This document shows positions 15,421 through 23,234 of a stretch of 55,616 nt of DNA, piece after piece; position 1 is the first letter of the stretch, and each line of letters starts with the position of its first letter. The notes under the pieces were generated by a model. That model did not search any database. It was not told the DNA's origin and saw nothing but the letters and a program-made list of their open reading frames with translations. This DNA comes from a virus. The DNA lies in IMG/VR virus record IMGVR_UViG_3300045242_000161, positions 1 to 55,616 of that record. One strand, written 5' to 3'. The translations under genes and the position numbers were made by a program.

Positions 15421-15856
15421 AACTGCGTTCTCCACAGAAGATGTATTTCTTGATGGTCCGCTCCATCCCCCACATTGGCCATTGGCAGGTTACGGCGGGG
15501 CCAAATGACGGCGGTGTATACGGCGTCGGTTGAATTGTTGGTCCAACCAGTGTAGGGATTTCTACAACCTCAGGAGTTGGAATCTCAAGGGCCTTGCGAC
15601 TACTGTAGCGGGCTCGGGAGGCGCGCTTCTGAGCGTTCTTCCGGAGTCTCCCACACTCTTTACACCGTTGAGTCGTGCGCGGTCCAAAGAACTCAGTTCC
15701 GCAGTCGGCACAGGTCTTTAGCCCAGATCCCTTTTGAGTGACGGCAGTAGACGTAGCCGTAGAACTCGAGCCAGTCGATGACTTCGTCGAGAGTTCCTCC
15801 TGCGACGATAAGTCGTGTGTCCGGGTTATGAATTTCTCCAAGGAATTGCTTTCCAT
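15350..15856 (-). CDS. GcrA-like zinc protein with extra N-terminal zinc ribbon (start uncertain)
   Basis: The open frame has 168 codons. Residues 49-70 (CADCGTEFFGP...RCKECG) look like a zinc ribbon followed by a basic stretch KNAQKRASRARYSSRK. The last 45 residues contain C-Q-W-P, then FCGERSYAGRSYCGKHC and AY, matching the C-terminal C-x-W-P...F-C-G...Y-C-x-x-H pattern of GcrA cell-cycle regulators of Alphaproteobacteria. The usual N-terminal GcrA helix-turn-helix is not evident. The only ATG gives a 160-bp out-of-frame overlap with a well-supported 74-residue gene, and residues 1-45 look like alternate-frame sequence. The true start, or a frameshift, is unresolved. Likely host transcription interference. 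Confidence 0.6.
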   Translation of the reverse strand: MESNSLEKFITRTHDLSSQEELSTKSSTGSSSTATSTAVTQKGSGLKTCADCGTEFFGPRTTQRCKECGRLRKNAQKRASRARYSSRKALEIPTPEVVEIPTLVGPTIQPTPYTPPSFGPAVTCQWPMWGMERTIKKYIFCGERSYAGRSYCGKHCLIAYQRPSRSRD

Positions 15857-15917
15857 AGGGACTTGCCACCACTTTCAGTTGGATAACGTCAGGCACTTCC
15901 CCCAATTGCGTAGTCAT
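15693..15917 (-). CDS. Small hypothetical protein downstream of the SNF2 helicase
   Basis: 74 residues with a strong ribosome site (AAGGAG, 5 bases before ATG) and a 4-bp overlap with the helicase stop. Sequence QLKVVASPYGKQFLGEIHNP and GTLDEVIDWLEFYGYVYCRH reads as a compact alpha/beta protein. It ends inside the region that encodes the zinc ribbon of the next gene in another frame. No family recognised. Confidence 0.6.
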   Translation of the reverse strand: MTTQLGEVPDVIQLKVVASPYGKQFLGEIHNPDTRLIVAGGTLDEVIDWLEFYGYVYCRHSKGIWAKDLCRLRN

Positions 15918-17593
15918 TCTAACTCCTTAAGGAGCGTAGGCCCCTTTGATAATAGCATTCTAGCAAGGTCTGCACGATCCGCAAGCACTGATAATATGAC
16001 AGTATCAATGGATTTTGGCACCACGAGATCAATATAGGTGACCGGAGCCACAGTGCCGATGCGATGGCACCGATCTTCGGACTGCTCCCTGTGCTCAAAG
16101 TTGAATGAATTGTTGTAATAGATTGCGGTTGATGCGATCTGGAGATTAAGGCCGATACCCCCTGCGGCCGGATTAGATACGAAGATGCGTGTCTCCCCCG
16201 TCGTGAAGCTAGACACTACATCGCCACGATCTTTCTGGATGGTCGTTCCATCGTATCGGACGAAAGACTCTCCAATGCCCGACAACATTGTACAGATCTG
16301 GTTGAGGTCCTCCTGAAACCGTGCCCAAATGATCATCTTACCTGTGATCTGTTTGACTTGTTCCTCGAGAACGGTTATGCGGTTTGAGTCAAGATAGTGT
16401 AATACAGTGTCTGTATCATCTACACTGGGCAAGAAGCCAGATAGAATCTGCTGCAACCTCACCAACCGCGCAAGGGCGTTTGGCAGTAGGAGTGTCTCAT
16501 CATTGATTTCGGCGAGGAACTCCCTGCGGACCTGGTTGTAGAGTCGTCGCTGTTCCGCGGTGTATTCTACATAGACACGCTCGTAGAGTTTCGGCGGTAG
16601 ATCCACGCACTCCTCTTTCCGCGCCGTAATCGAGAAGGGACGGATTCGAGCGGCGAGCTCGGCCATGTTACGGTAACCGACAACTGCCATCGCCCCGCGT
16701 GGCCCACCGTAGATAGGTTTCAAGACACAATAATGTTGTTGGAAAGATGTGTATGAGCCATGACCCAGGATCCGTCGATCCAGGAACCGAAACTGCGTGT
16801 AGAGGTTCTCGGCCCCGTGTGGTGAAGGATCGCCGGATGAGATGATTCTGACAGGAGCCTTGTCCGATAACGCAAGGACGTTCTTAGTGCAGGCGGCAGT
16901 AGGTGATCGGATGCGTGTAGACTCATCTACAATTACTGCCATCCTGCCGGATGCCACAAACTGCTGGGCGATTTCAATGCCCTGTCCGCGACTCAACGCT
17001 TCGACGTTAATTGCAAGTATTCGACAGTAGGTGGATTTCTGTTGAATAGGATCTTTCTCTGTTATCGGTTTGAAAGATGAATGGACACGCGATAATAGCG
17101 GGACCCGGTCCACCCAATGGAGAGGCACTTGCTCTTCAATCCATTGGCGGTGGACACCTGAGGGTGCGATCACCAAGGCACCGTCAATCTCGTGTCGCTC
17201 ATATCGGTCTGCGATGATGTCGAGAATCAGTTTGGTCTTACCGAGTCCTTTATCTAGGAAGATGGCGAATTGATCCAAGGTTCGGGCCCAGTCGAAAGCC
17301 TTCTCCTGGTGATTCATCATTGCAGTTTTGGGGATGAACGTATAGTCGGGAGCCCTGTGGACAGGTTGAGAAACCTCTGATACGACTTCTTTCTTATCGG
17401 TCCAGGTGGCATCTGCTAGATTGGTCTTGATGTATTCGATATTCGCAGGGGTCGGATCGAATAAGAACGAACCACGTTGTCCCCAACGAAAACGATCAGG
17501 GACCGAATTGACTGTGGTTCGTTCCTCAGCCGACCACCGCCCGTCTATACGGGCCAGTCGTTCGTTCTGGATGATGACAGTTAGATTGGGCAT
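15914..17593 (-). CDS. SNF2-family DNA helicase/translocase
   Basis: 559 residues. Walker A is DKGLGKTKLIL (about 114-124), the Q-like NHQEKAFDWA motif lies just before it, Walker B is VIVDESTRI, and the C-terminal RecA lobe ends in the motif VI signature EDRCHRIG. Helicases of this DEAD-like/SNF2 type are common in phage replication modules, where they remodel protein-DNA complexes or help fork progress. The 90 N-terminal residues (MPNLTVIIQNERLARIDGRW) are a phage-type extension. A TTGCGG-N17-TATTCT promoter lies immediately upstream. It is not clearly co-transcribed with polymerase A because the promoter lies between them. Confidence 0.88.
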   Translation of the reverse strand: MPNLTVIIQNERLARIDGRWSAEERTTVNSVPDRFRWGQRGSFLFDPTPANIEYIKTNLADATWTDKKEVVSEVSQPVHRAPDYTFIPKTAMMNHQEKAFDWARTLDQFAIFLDKGLGKTKLILDIIADRYERHEIDGALVIAPSGVHRQWIEEQVPLHWVDRVPLLSRVHSSFKPITEKDPIQQKSTYCRILAINVEALSRGQGIEIAQQFVASGRMAVIVDESTRIRSPTAACTKNVLALSDKAPVRIISSGDPSPHGAENLYTQFRFLDRRILGHGSYTSFQQHYCVLKPIYGGPRGAMAVVGYRNMAELAARIRPFSITARKEECVDLPPKLYERVYVEYTAEQRRLYNQVRREFLAEINDETLLLPNALARLVRLQQILSGFLPSVDDTDTVLHYLDSNRITVLEEQVKQITGKMIIWARFQEDLNQICTMLSGIGESFVRYDGTTIQKDRGDVVSSFTTGETRIFVSNPAAGGIGLNLQIASTAIYYNNSFNFEHREQSEDRCHRIGTVAPVTYIDLVVPKSIDTVILSVLADRADLARMLLSKGPTLLKELE

Positions 17594-17602
17594 GGTTCCT
17601 GT

Positions 17603-17631
17603 AGAATAGCGTAATTCTGCGGAATCCGCAA
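17603..17631 (-). promoter_or_regulatory. TTGCGG-N17-TATTCT promoter
   Basis: -35 TTGCGG (17631-17626), 17-bp spacer with GCAGAATTACGC, and -10 TATTCT (17608-17603), upstream of the SNF2 helicase. The spacer half GCAGAATTACGC is shared with the promoter at 23161-23189, which suggests an additional bound factor or recent duplication. Confidence 0.75.
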
Positions 17632-17677
17632 TGGCTCTGCGAGCGCCTTAAGCGTATAGAGCTACAGGGCTCCGTCT

Positions 17678-17830
17678 TCAAGGGCGCGATAGAGCCTCCA
17701 ATAACTCCGGCTCAACACGAATTCGACGCTTCAGGTCCTCGACGATCTCATGCGCCATCTTCGCAAAGGTCTCATCCTGGTTTTTCGCTATCTTTTCAGC
17801 GATCAGCAGTTCGAGACGGTATTCGCTCAT
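17678..17830 (-). CDS. Small charged protein coupled to DNA polymerase
   Basis: 50 residues. Its ATG overlaps the polymerase stop (ATGA), so translation is coupled. The sequence begins SEYRLELLIAEKIAKNQDE and continues with a single amphipathic helix (TFAKMAHEIVEDLKRRI). Helical, highly charged. It may be an accessory subunit, but no family is recognised. It was found only by reading the gap. Confidence 0.6.
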   Translation of the reverse strand: MSEYRLELLIAEKIAKNQDETFAKMAHEIVEDLKRRIRVEPELLEALSRP

Positions 17831-19776
17831 TTCGAGTCTCCCCAGGTTGCGGCTACTTTACTATCGACAACAACAGGTATCTCCAACTGCACACAGTCTT
17901 CCATGATCGAGGCCTGTTCCCGTGCTACCCTCTCACTGGTTACCGAGAATCCAAGCGCGTCGTGTTCCGTGATCAGCGGTAGGTGACCGGCACGATAGCA
18001 GTTGACCATAGCCTGCTTCGTTTGATCCGCTGCCGATCCCTGAATCCGTCTATTGAGCGCCTTATTCAGGAACATATACTCACCGCCTCGCATAGGGAAG
18101 CGGCATCTGCGGTTGTATATGGTGGTGATGTAACCGAGCTGCTTAACCATCGTCTGAGCATCTCTAGCCAAAGGCTGGACGAATGGCACACGTTCATAGA
18201 ATCTATCGAGCAGGGCTTGGCCCTCGGTTCCAGCAACTTCGACGGTTCGACCATTGATCACTTTATGGGTGGTAGGTAGACCTAATTCATGGCAGAGTTT
18301 AGCACCGCCCATGCCGTATGTAATGCCCAAGAATATCGTCTTGGCGTGTTGGCGGGAAATGCCGCCCATCCATTTGGCACACATACCGTGATAGTCGGTT
18401 CGTGGATTCTCGTTGAAGATCTTAACTGCTTCCGCGGCCCCGCGTAACCGCAATATAGACGCGTAGTGCAAGGATAGCCGCGGCTCCTGTGATGAATAAT
18501 CGGCATTGTGCCACAATTCACCTTCTTCCGGCAACATGAGACAGCGGACTAGTTTCTTGATCTCTTCATCGCGCGATGGCAGTTGTTGAAAGTTCGGGTT
18601 AGACGATGAGAACCGGCCCGTAACAGTGCCGTAACCGCTTCCATCGTCATCTTCGCGTCGTAGAGGATGAAACTCAGGGTGGATTCGTCCGTTCTTGACA
18701 TGGCGGAATACATGTCCGTCGATGAAGGTGGTCCTCGCCTTGTTGTATCTCCGCAGTTCCAGTATGTCTCCAATGACGGAGGATTGTGTGGCGTTTTCTT
18801 CAAGCCAATTCTTCTGGACGGAGGGTTTGTCCGTCTTGGTCCGAGGTAAGGAGATGCCGGCCTGTACACAGGCTCGCGCGATCGTCTCATTCTCCCACGC
18901 CGATACGAGGACTCCTGTGGCATTTTGAATACGCCTGATGCAGTCGAGTTCTTTGTTTTGGAGTTTGATCCTTGCCTGTTCCGCTGCATCGAGATCAACA
19001 CGAACGCCGCGCATACGCATCGCCACACAGACGGTGATGACATCACGCTCTAGGTCTGCGAGCTCTTTCAGCCCTTGTTGAGCGATCTGCGGTTTGAAGA
19101 AGTCGTATAGTCTCAGGGCTAGAGTCGCGTCCATCTCGGCATACGGCCCAACGTACTTGGCAGGCAATCTCCAGAGATTGTCGTATATATTTTTGACGCC
19201 GTAACCCCCGGCAACCTTCTGTAGGAGAGAGTCGTCTTTGCCAACCCCAAGGATATCCTTGGAGAGATTGTCCAGGGAGTATGACAGACGGTTCTCGTCC
19301 AGGAGAGCGGCGAGACCTTGTACGTCAACCGCACCATTGTAAGGTCTGATCCCCATACGGTTGCACCAGCCCAGGTCGTAAAGCGAATTGGCGGCAACCA
19401 TCTGCACATTAGATCTACCCAACTGCTCACGGAGCCAGGCGATTACGTCTCCGTCGAAGTTGCCTTCGGGATGACGAATCGCGTAATAGGCCGATCGACC
19501 ACAGGAAGCCACCGCAACTCCGATTGGGTAATCGTCAGCGGTTGGGAAGGCCCAAGCACTACCGACTGTTGTAAGGGTGGTATCTCGGGTTTCCCAGTCA
19601 ATTGCGGTTACTCCTTCTATCGGGATGAATTCCGTAGGTGGCACCCAGTTAGACTCATAGTTAGGCGTGATCATTCCCTTGGGCTCGAATAGCGTTGTGC
19701 CGCCCACCGTTGGGCGTGTCGCGGTCCTGACAGGAGTGCGTGTGGGTTTGGCTGGTTCGTCCCAGAAAAGATTCAT
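17827..19776 (-). CDS. DNA polymerase A family with 3'-5' exonuclease domain
   Basis: 649 residues, replicative polymerase. Exonuclease motifs: AIDWET (D60, E62), NSLYD (D134) and YAEMD (D216). Polymerase motifs: A, DYSSQEPRL (D426); B, KTIFLGITYG (about 479-488); then NRRIQGSAAD (576-585); and C, EHDALGF (H605-D606). There is no 5'-3' nuclease domain. Two differences from PolA consensus are notable: motif A has SQEPR instead of SQIELR, and motif C has Ala607 where Glu is usual. The gene overlaps QueE by 4 bp and leads into a 50-residue coupled gene, within the QueF-DpdA-clamp-QueE-polymerase operon. Confidence 0.93.
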   Translation of the reverse strand: MNLFWDEPAKPTRTPVRTATRPTVGGTTLFEPKGMITPNYESNWVPPTEFIPIEGVTAIDWETRDTTLTTVGSAWAFPTADDYPIGVAVASCGRSAYYAIRHPEGNFDGDVIAWLREQLGRSNVQMVAANSLYDLGWCNRMGIRPYNGAVDVQGLAALLDENRLSYSLDNLSKDILGVGKDDSLLQKVAGGYGVKNIYDNLWRLPAKYVGPYAEMDATLALRLYDFFKPQIAQQGLKELADLERDVITVCVAMRMRGVRVDLDAAEQARIKLQNKELDCIRRIQNATGVLVSAWENETIARACVQAGISLPRTKTDKPSVQKNWLEENATQSSVIGDILELRRYNKARTTFIDGHVFRHVKNGRIHPEFHPLRREDDDGSGYGTVTGRFSSSNPNFQQLPSRDEEIKKLVRCLMLPEEGELWHNADYSSQEPRLSLHYASILRLRGAAEAVKIFNENPRTDYHGMCAKWMGGISRQHAKTIFLGITYGMGGAKLCHELGLPTTHKVINGRTVEVAGTEGQALLDRFYERVPFVQPLARDAQTMVKQLGYITTIYNRRCRFPMRGGEYMFLNKALNRRIQGSAADQTKQAMVNCYRAGHLPLITEHDALGFSVTSERVAREQASIMEDCVQLEIPVVVDSKVAATWGDSK

Positions 19777-20462
19777 GGTATCTCCAGATATTTGTGGATC
19801 TGTAACTGGGCCGTGTAACCGTATTGCATAGCGGTTCTGGCGACTAAGGCACGGTTGTTGCCGTTGGTATTTTCTTCCGGTGTGTCAACCGGTGTTATGT
19901 AGACTGTTGAGTTAGGAGGCGGACGGGAGAGAAAAACCTTCGGCCCATCTGTTCTTTGCGTGTTGGTGTAAGGTAATCCATCGGAACTGTCAGTGTGCCC
20001 CTCCAGCAGGGGGTACTTCCAATACTTGGCGTGTTCCCGAATCTTTGGATGGACTAATGGAGTTTTTGGCGATACTACTATGGTGGTTGCCAGTAACCAA
20101 TCCTGCCAAATAACTCCTGCCGTTTCTACCTGTATTGGATAGCCGGCAGACCAGAGCAGTTCAACAAGTTTCAGGAGGTTCTGTCGGCAGGGTTCTCCTC
20201 CTGTCAGGACTACCAAGGTTTCCTTACGTCTTGCGAGTTCTTTAATCTGCCGGAACATCTCATCCGGAGACATATATGGATCACGGTCATCATCCCACTG
20301 TGTATCACACCACCAACATCTCAGGTTACAACCGCTCATCCGAACGAAGACGGCACGCTGTCCGGAGAATGGGCCCTCTCCCTGTAGTGTCAGGAAGATC
20401 TCATGGACCTGTAGGCGGTCGGGGTTGGTCTCTTTGGCACGAACAGGATTAGTTCCGCGCAT
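19773..20462 (-). CDS. queE: 7-carboxy-7-deazaguanine synthase (radical SAM)
   Basis: 229 residues. Converts 6-carboxytetrahydropterin to 7-carboxy-7-deazaguanine. The radical-SAM cluster motif CNLRCWWC (C45, C49, C52) is followed by DTQWD, and LTGGEPCRQ is the glycine-rich SAM motif. The N-terminal FLTLQGEGPFSGQRAVFVR fits QueE, where Q-G-E-G-x-x-x-G binds substrate. The gene overlaps both neighbours (sliding clamp upstream by 14 bp, polymerase downstream by 4 bp), so base synthesis and DNA synthesis are co-expressed. It is intact. Confidence 0.93.
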   Translation of the reverse strand: MRGTNPVRAKETNPDRLQVHEIFLTLQGEGPFSGQRAVFVRMSGCNLRCWWCDTQWDDDRDPYMSPDEMFRQIKELARRKETLVVLTGGEPCRQNLLKLVELLWSAGYPIQVETAGVIWQDWLLATTIVVSPKTPLVHPKIREHAKYWKYPLLEGHTDSSDGLPYTNTQRTDGPKVFLSRPPPNSTVYITPVDTPEENTNGNNRALVARTAMQYGYTAQLQIHKYLEIP

Positions 20463-21432
20463 TGGATTCCCCTCCTTCTGTGTATACGGCCATTAGTCCC
20501 TTGACATTTCGACCTGACCAGAAGGCTTTTGCAGATGTAAGTTGAATATGGGTTGCGTCTCGCAATACTTCTTCAAATCTGTCTACACTCCATCGAGTTA
20601 CATCCGATGTAGGAGTCTCGATTTCAATCTCAGCATCTGATAGAGTAGAGTCTACCACCATTTTATTAGGATGGATCGTGATCATTCCACGTACTGCCCG
20701 GGTAACTTCTGCGAAGGCAGATCTCCAGTCCCCTGGAATCTCCCAAAGATTATCTGGGACCTGATCAACGATAGAACTGGCCCGCGGATCGAATTCCTGA
20801 TTGATTGTCAACCCTCTAACAGCTGTTCCGTCAGGCCAACCGAAGACGATAAACGGTTGGGTTCCTTCGGCATTAATTGGGGCTGCGATTGTGGAGGGGA
20901 GTGATGGGGCTGTAGAAAGGAATTCTAGTACCCAATTGGGGAGTAGGGCCTTGATCGGGGCAGGTTCGGGTAGTTCGAACCGGGCTAGGGTCTTAGTGTC
21001 CGTGACGAAGATCCTGTTGCCATCAACCTGGGCTCCCATCGCCCATGGATATTGGGCGTCATTTGCGACATACCGTCGTGCCCGCATTAGAATCTGTAAG
21101 AATGCCGGGGTCAGTGGAGAACTACTATTCGGGAAGTATGCGTCCGGATACTCGTCGGCACTCCTGACGGTAATATTAACTTTAGTGCGGCCCGTCTTGA
21201 CCGTTAGTCGATTACCAAGTTCAAAGGTTGATGAATCGCTGATCGCCTGCTTGAGTTCTTTGGCAGGTGCCAAGAAATGAATAGGGAGGTCACACGGGCT
21301 GCGTGCGAGTAGGCGATCATTAGTTGCGTATACATAACCGCCTCGAACTAGGACGTGCGTCATATACGTGATAGCAGAAGTTGAGGCTAGTGCTCGCTCA
21401 ACCCGGCTTAAAGCCTGTGCAAGGGACGGCAT
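20449..21432 (-). CDS. Sliding-clamp-like (DnaN-like) processivity factor
   Basis: 327 residues. The pattern fits a divergent beta clamp: YMTHVLVRGGYVYATNDRLL (like the first-domain turn where bacterial clamps read ...DG.L.lsaTD.e), FLAPAKELKQAISD, and a C-terminal NVKGLMAVY like the usual ...P.V.GLIMPM end. It lies between DpdA and QueE/PolA. The family call rests on fold-like pattern and position beside PolA. Confidence 0.65.
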   Translation of the reverse strand: MPSLAQALSRVERALASTSAITYMTHVLVRGGYVYATNDRLLARSPCDLPIHFLAPAKELKQAISDSSTFELGNRLTVKTGRTKVNITVRSADEYPDAYFPNSSSPLTPAFLQILMRARRYVANDAQYPWAMGAQVDGNRIFVTDTKTLARFELPEPAPIKALLPNWVLEFLSTAPSLPSTIAAPINAEGTQPFIVFGWPDGTAVRGLTINQEFDPRASSIVDQVPDNLWEIPGDWRSAFAEVTRAVRGMITIHPNKMVVDSTLSDAEIEIETPTSDVTRWSVDRFEEVLRDATHIQLTSAKAFWSGRNVKGLMAVYTEGGESNARN

Positions 21433-21441
21433 GTATTCCTC

Positions 21442-22383
21442 CTAATCGAACAGGGACGTTTGGACGCCTACTTCTTTTCGTTCTTGGCTGAGGATCTCCT
21501 TCATGGAAATCATATTAAAGGCACACCGGAGAGGAAATGAGTCAGCGAGCTGCTTAACATCGAAGCCTCGCTCATCTATGATCCGCATCCAATGAGCACG
21601 TCTCTCAGATGAGAATGTGTCGAAATGTCGATCCTGGTCACTCAATCGCTTTGATTTACTGGAGATAGGCACCATCTTAAAAGACCCGCTCTCCACGGAG
21701 AAGAGGATATAGCCATAAGCAGACATATGGATCCATGATGCACTATCCACGCTGTGCCATGGCACCGATAATAGCATATCAGCGCCCGTCGTCGCAAGCC
21801 CATGAGTCCGAAAGTTTTTGGTAAGTCGGTGGACTCTTTGGGCCCAAGGTCTACGTTCACTCTCATGAACGTCATTTCGCGGACTCGCACAGATGTAATT
21901 ACCGTCAGCCGCCTGGGCCATTACTTCGTCAAGTCGACTCCAAGCCTCATTCTGGTGGAATACCGGCAATACAATCTTCCCAAAACCAGCTTCTAATCGC
22001 GTCTGGTTCCAATCACTGTCTTTGCACGCCTGGATCCGTTCCTCAGGTGTGGCAGTTTTGGTCCAGGAACCTGGGATAACGTCTAGGTTGATGAGCCATA
22101 TCTTATCACATACATCTTTGAAGGCGTTAATGCCGAACTGGAAGTTGACATGGACTTCACCAACAGTCATCCTACGACCTTTCGTCCAGGCCGTGAATGC
22201 ACCACTGTCTAGGATGACTTCTTTGAGTCGAAGGCCATTCCGTGAATACTGCAGTCCGGTCCGCTCTACGCTGCTCAAATACTGATCGTGACAAGAGAAT
22301 AGGCGGTACTCCATCCTGGGGATGTAGGGCACGAATTCCTTGGAAAACTGGAACCCGCTGAAAAAGAACTTCTCAGTCATCAT
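21442..22383 (-). CDS. dpdA: DpdA-type DNA transglycosylase (TGT-like) inserting 7-deazaguanine
   Basis: 313 residues from the ATG at 22383; the upstream frame to 22464 is the end of QueF in another frame. It is a distant relative of tRNA-guanine transglycosylase, which swaps guanine for a 7-deazaguanine in DNA. Signatures: ILDSGAFTAW (N-terminal D-S-G-A-F with catalytic-type Asp), LINLDVIPGS, IVLPVFHQNEAW, and THGLATTGADMLLSVPWHSV near the C-terminal substrate region. The start overlaps the QueF stop. The combination with QueF predicts preQ1 as its substrate. DpdA subtype cannot be assigned by eye. Confidence 0.85.
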   Translation of the reverse strand: MMTEKFFFSGFQFSKEFVPYIPRMEYRLFSCHDQYLSSVERTGLQYSRNGLRLKEVILDSGAFTAWTKGRRMTVGEVHVNFQFGINAFKDVCDKIWLINLDVIPGSWTKTATPEERIQACKDSDWNQTRLEAGFGKIVLPVFHQNEAWSRLDEVMAQAADGNYICASPRNDVHESERRPWAQRVHRLTKNFRTHGLATTGADMLLSVPWHSVDSASWIHMSAYGYILFSVESGSFKMVPISSKSKRLSDQDRHFDTFSSERRAHWMRIIDERGFDVKQLADSFPLRCAFNMISMKEILSQERKEVGVQTSLFD

Positions 22384-22816
22384 TCTGCCAGGTGATAGAC
22401 GGTTGGAAGGAGAGCCCACCGCGCGGTGAGAAGTAGCCTGTGATCTCGAGCTCTGCCGGATCAACCGCTTCGATGAAGTCGCTGGCGATGCGTGCGATAA
22501 CTGCCTCGTGGAAGGCTTTTTGATTGCGATAGGATTGTAGGTAGAGTTTTAGACTCTTGCTCTCGACACACTTCTCATTAGGAGTGTAGACGATGCGGAT
22601 CTTCCCGAAGTCAGGTTGACCCGTCACTGGGCAGAGACAGGTGAACTCATCTCGTTCGGATTCGATCGTGACAGAGGATTCAGGATACTCCATCATGGGA
22701 TTTGGAAATGTGTCCAGCGTGAGGACATTCGGCTCCATAGGTGTCTCTGTCCGCACACCCAACGTGTGGAGTTGGATGGGCGGTTGGCGACGTGGCCTAA
22801 GTGGGGACGTGCTCAT
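22373..22816 (-). CDS. queF: NADPH-dependent preQ0 reductase-like QueF
   Basis: 147 residues. QueF reduces the nitrile of preQ0 to the aminomethyl group of preQ1. Catalytic residues are in place: LCPVTGQPDF (C62, D69) and AFHEAV (H103, E104), with spacing 7 and 41 as in short-form QueF, and CVESKSLKLYLQSYRN for NADPH binding and assembly. It overlaps the small wHTH-like gene upstream by 4 bp and DpdA downstream by 11 bp. Because all catalytic positions are kept, I favour a real reductase over a QueF-like amidinotransferase. The DNA base would then be preQ1 or a derivative. Confidence 0.9.
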   Translation of the reverse strand: MSTSPLRPRRQPPIQLHTLGVRTETPMEPNVLTLDTFPNPMMEYPESSVTIESERDEFTCLCPVTGQPDFGKIRIVYTPNEKCVESKSLKLYLQSYRNQKAFHEAVIARIASDFIEAVDPAELEITGYFSPRGGLSFQPSITWQNDD

Positions 22817-23136
22817 TCGAACAGATTACCTCCTTCTTTTGCCTTGATGTTACGTGGGTTGGTGTCGGATCGCCGTATATACTGGGGTGGATGTAGGACG
22901 AGATTGGGCAGGCACCAGACGACGACGCGGTTGTATGTGTCATCATATGAAGCGACGATATCGCGCTTCATCAACCTTGGAAGTTCGCGTCCAACATCTT
23001 TCGGATCACGCTTCGAAAAGACGTGGGTGTAATCAATCAGATAGTTCTCAATGTCGTTCGCCGCAAGGGGTCTGTTTGGGTCAATATTCAAGACTTCCAA
23101 GACTGCTGCGGTGACTTTAGCATCATCGTCAATCAT
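22813..23136 (-). CDS. Small winged-helix-like protein at head of the QueF-DpdA operon
   Basis: 107 residues, the first gene after a TTGCGT-N17-TAGGAT promoter. Helical N-terminus (DDAKVTAAVLEVLNIDPNRP) and a segment like a winged helix (DVGRELPRLMKRDIVASYDD then a beta hairpin NRVVVWCLPNL). A DNA-binding or autoregulatory role fits its leader position, where a 9-bp hairpin with GCAA loop precedes the start. No named family. Confidence 0.6.
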   Translation of the reverse strand: MIDDDAKVTAAVLEVLNIDPNRPLAANDIENYLIDYTHVFSKRDPKDVGRELPRLMKRDIVASYDDTYNRVVVWCLPNLVLHPPQYIRRSDTNPRNIKAKEGGNLFE

Positions 23137-23141
23137 AGGAA

Positions 23142-23163
23142 GATCCTCAGTTGCCTGAGGATC
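23142..23163 (-). promoter_or_regulatory. 5' UTR hairpin with GCAA tetraloop
   Basis: Perfect 9-bp inverted repeat GATCCTCAG / CTGAGGATC with loop GCAA on the transcribed strand (23151-23154 as TTGC on +). It begins at the -10 element of the promoter and ends 5 bp before the start codon of the wHTH-like gene. It could be an operator for that gene's product or an RNA stabiliser. Confidence 0.55.
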
Positions 23164-23189
23164 CTAGCGTAATTCTGCCAAATACGCAA
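23161..23189 (-). promoter_or_regulatory. TTGCGT-N17-TAGGAT promoter of the QueF-DpdA-clamp-QueE-PolA operon
   Basis: -35 TTGCGT (23189-23184), 17 bp, -10 TAGGAT (23166-23161). Spacer contains GCAGAATTACGC, as in the promoter at 17603-17631. The five overlapping genes downstream appear to form one transcript. Confidence 0.78.
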
Positions 23190-23197
23190 GCCCAGGA

Positions 23198-23223
23198 CTA
23201 CGGGAAGATTGCTCTTCCCGTAG
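23198..23223 (-). terminator. Strong hairpin after the DUF932 gene (no U-tract)
   Basis: Perfect 11-bp stem CTACGGGAAGA / TCTTCCCGTAG with a GCAA tetraloop on the - strand, between the DUF932 stop (23235) and the next promoter. No T-run follows, so it may be a Rho-dependent or 3'-end stabilising hairpin rather than a classical intrinsic terminator. Confidence 0.5.
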
Positions 23224-23234
23224 CCTTGCGGTAA

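Noticed and set aside
15693-15760. A programmed -1 slip in TCAAAAGGG fusing the 74-residue gene to the GcrA-like frame
   Set aside because: The bases do not form a good slippery heptamer in the zero frame; kept only as a possibility under the GcrA finding.
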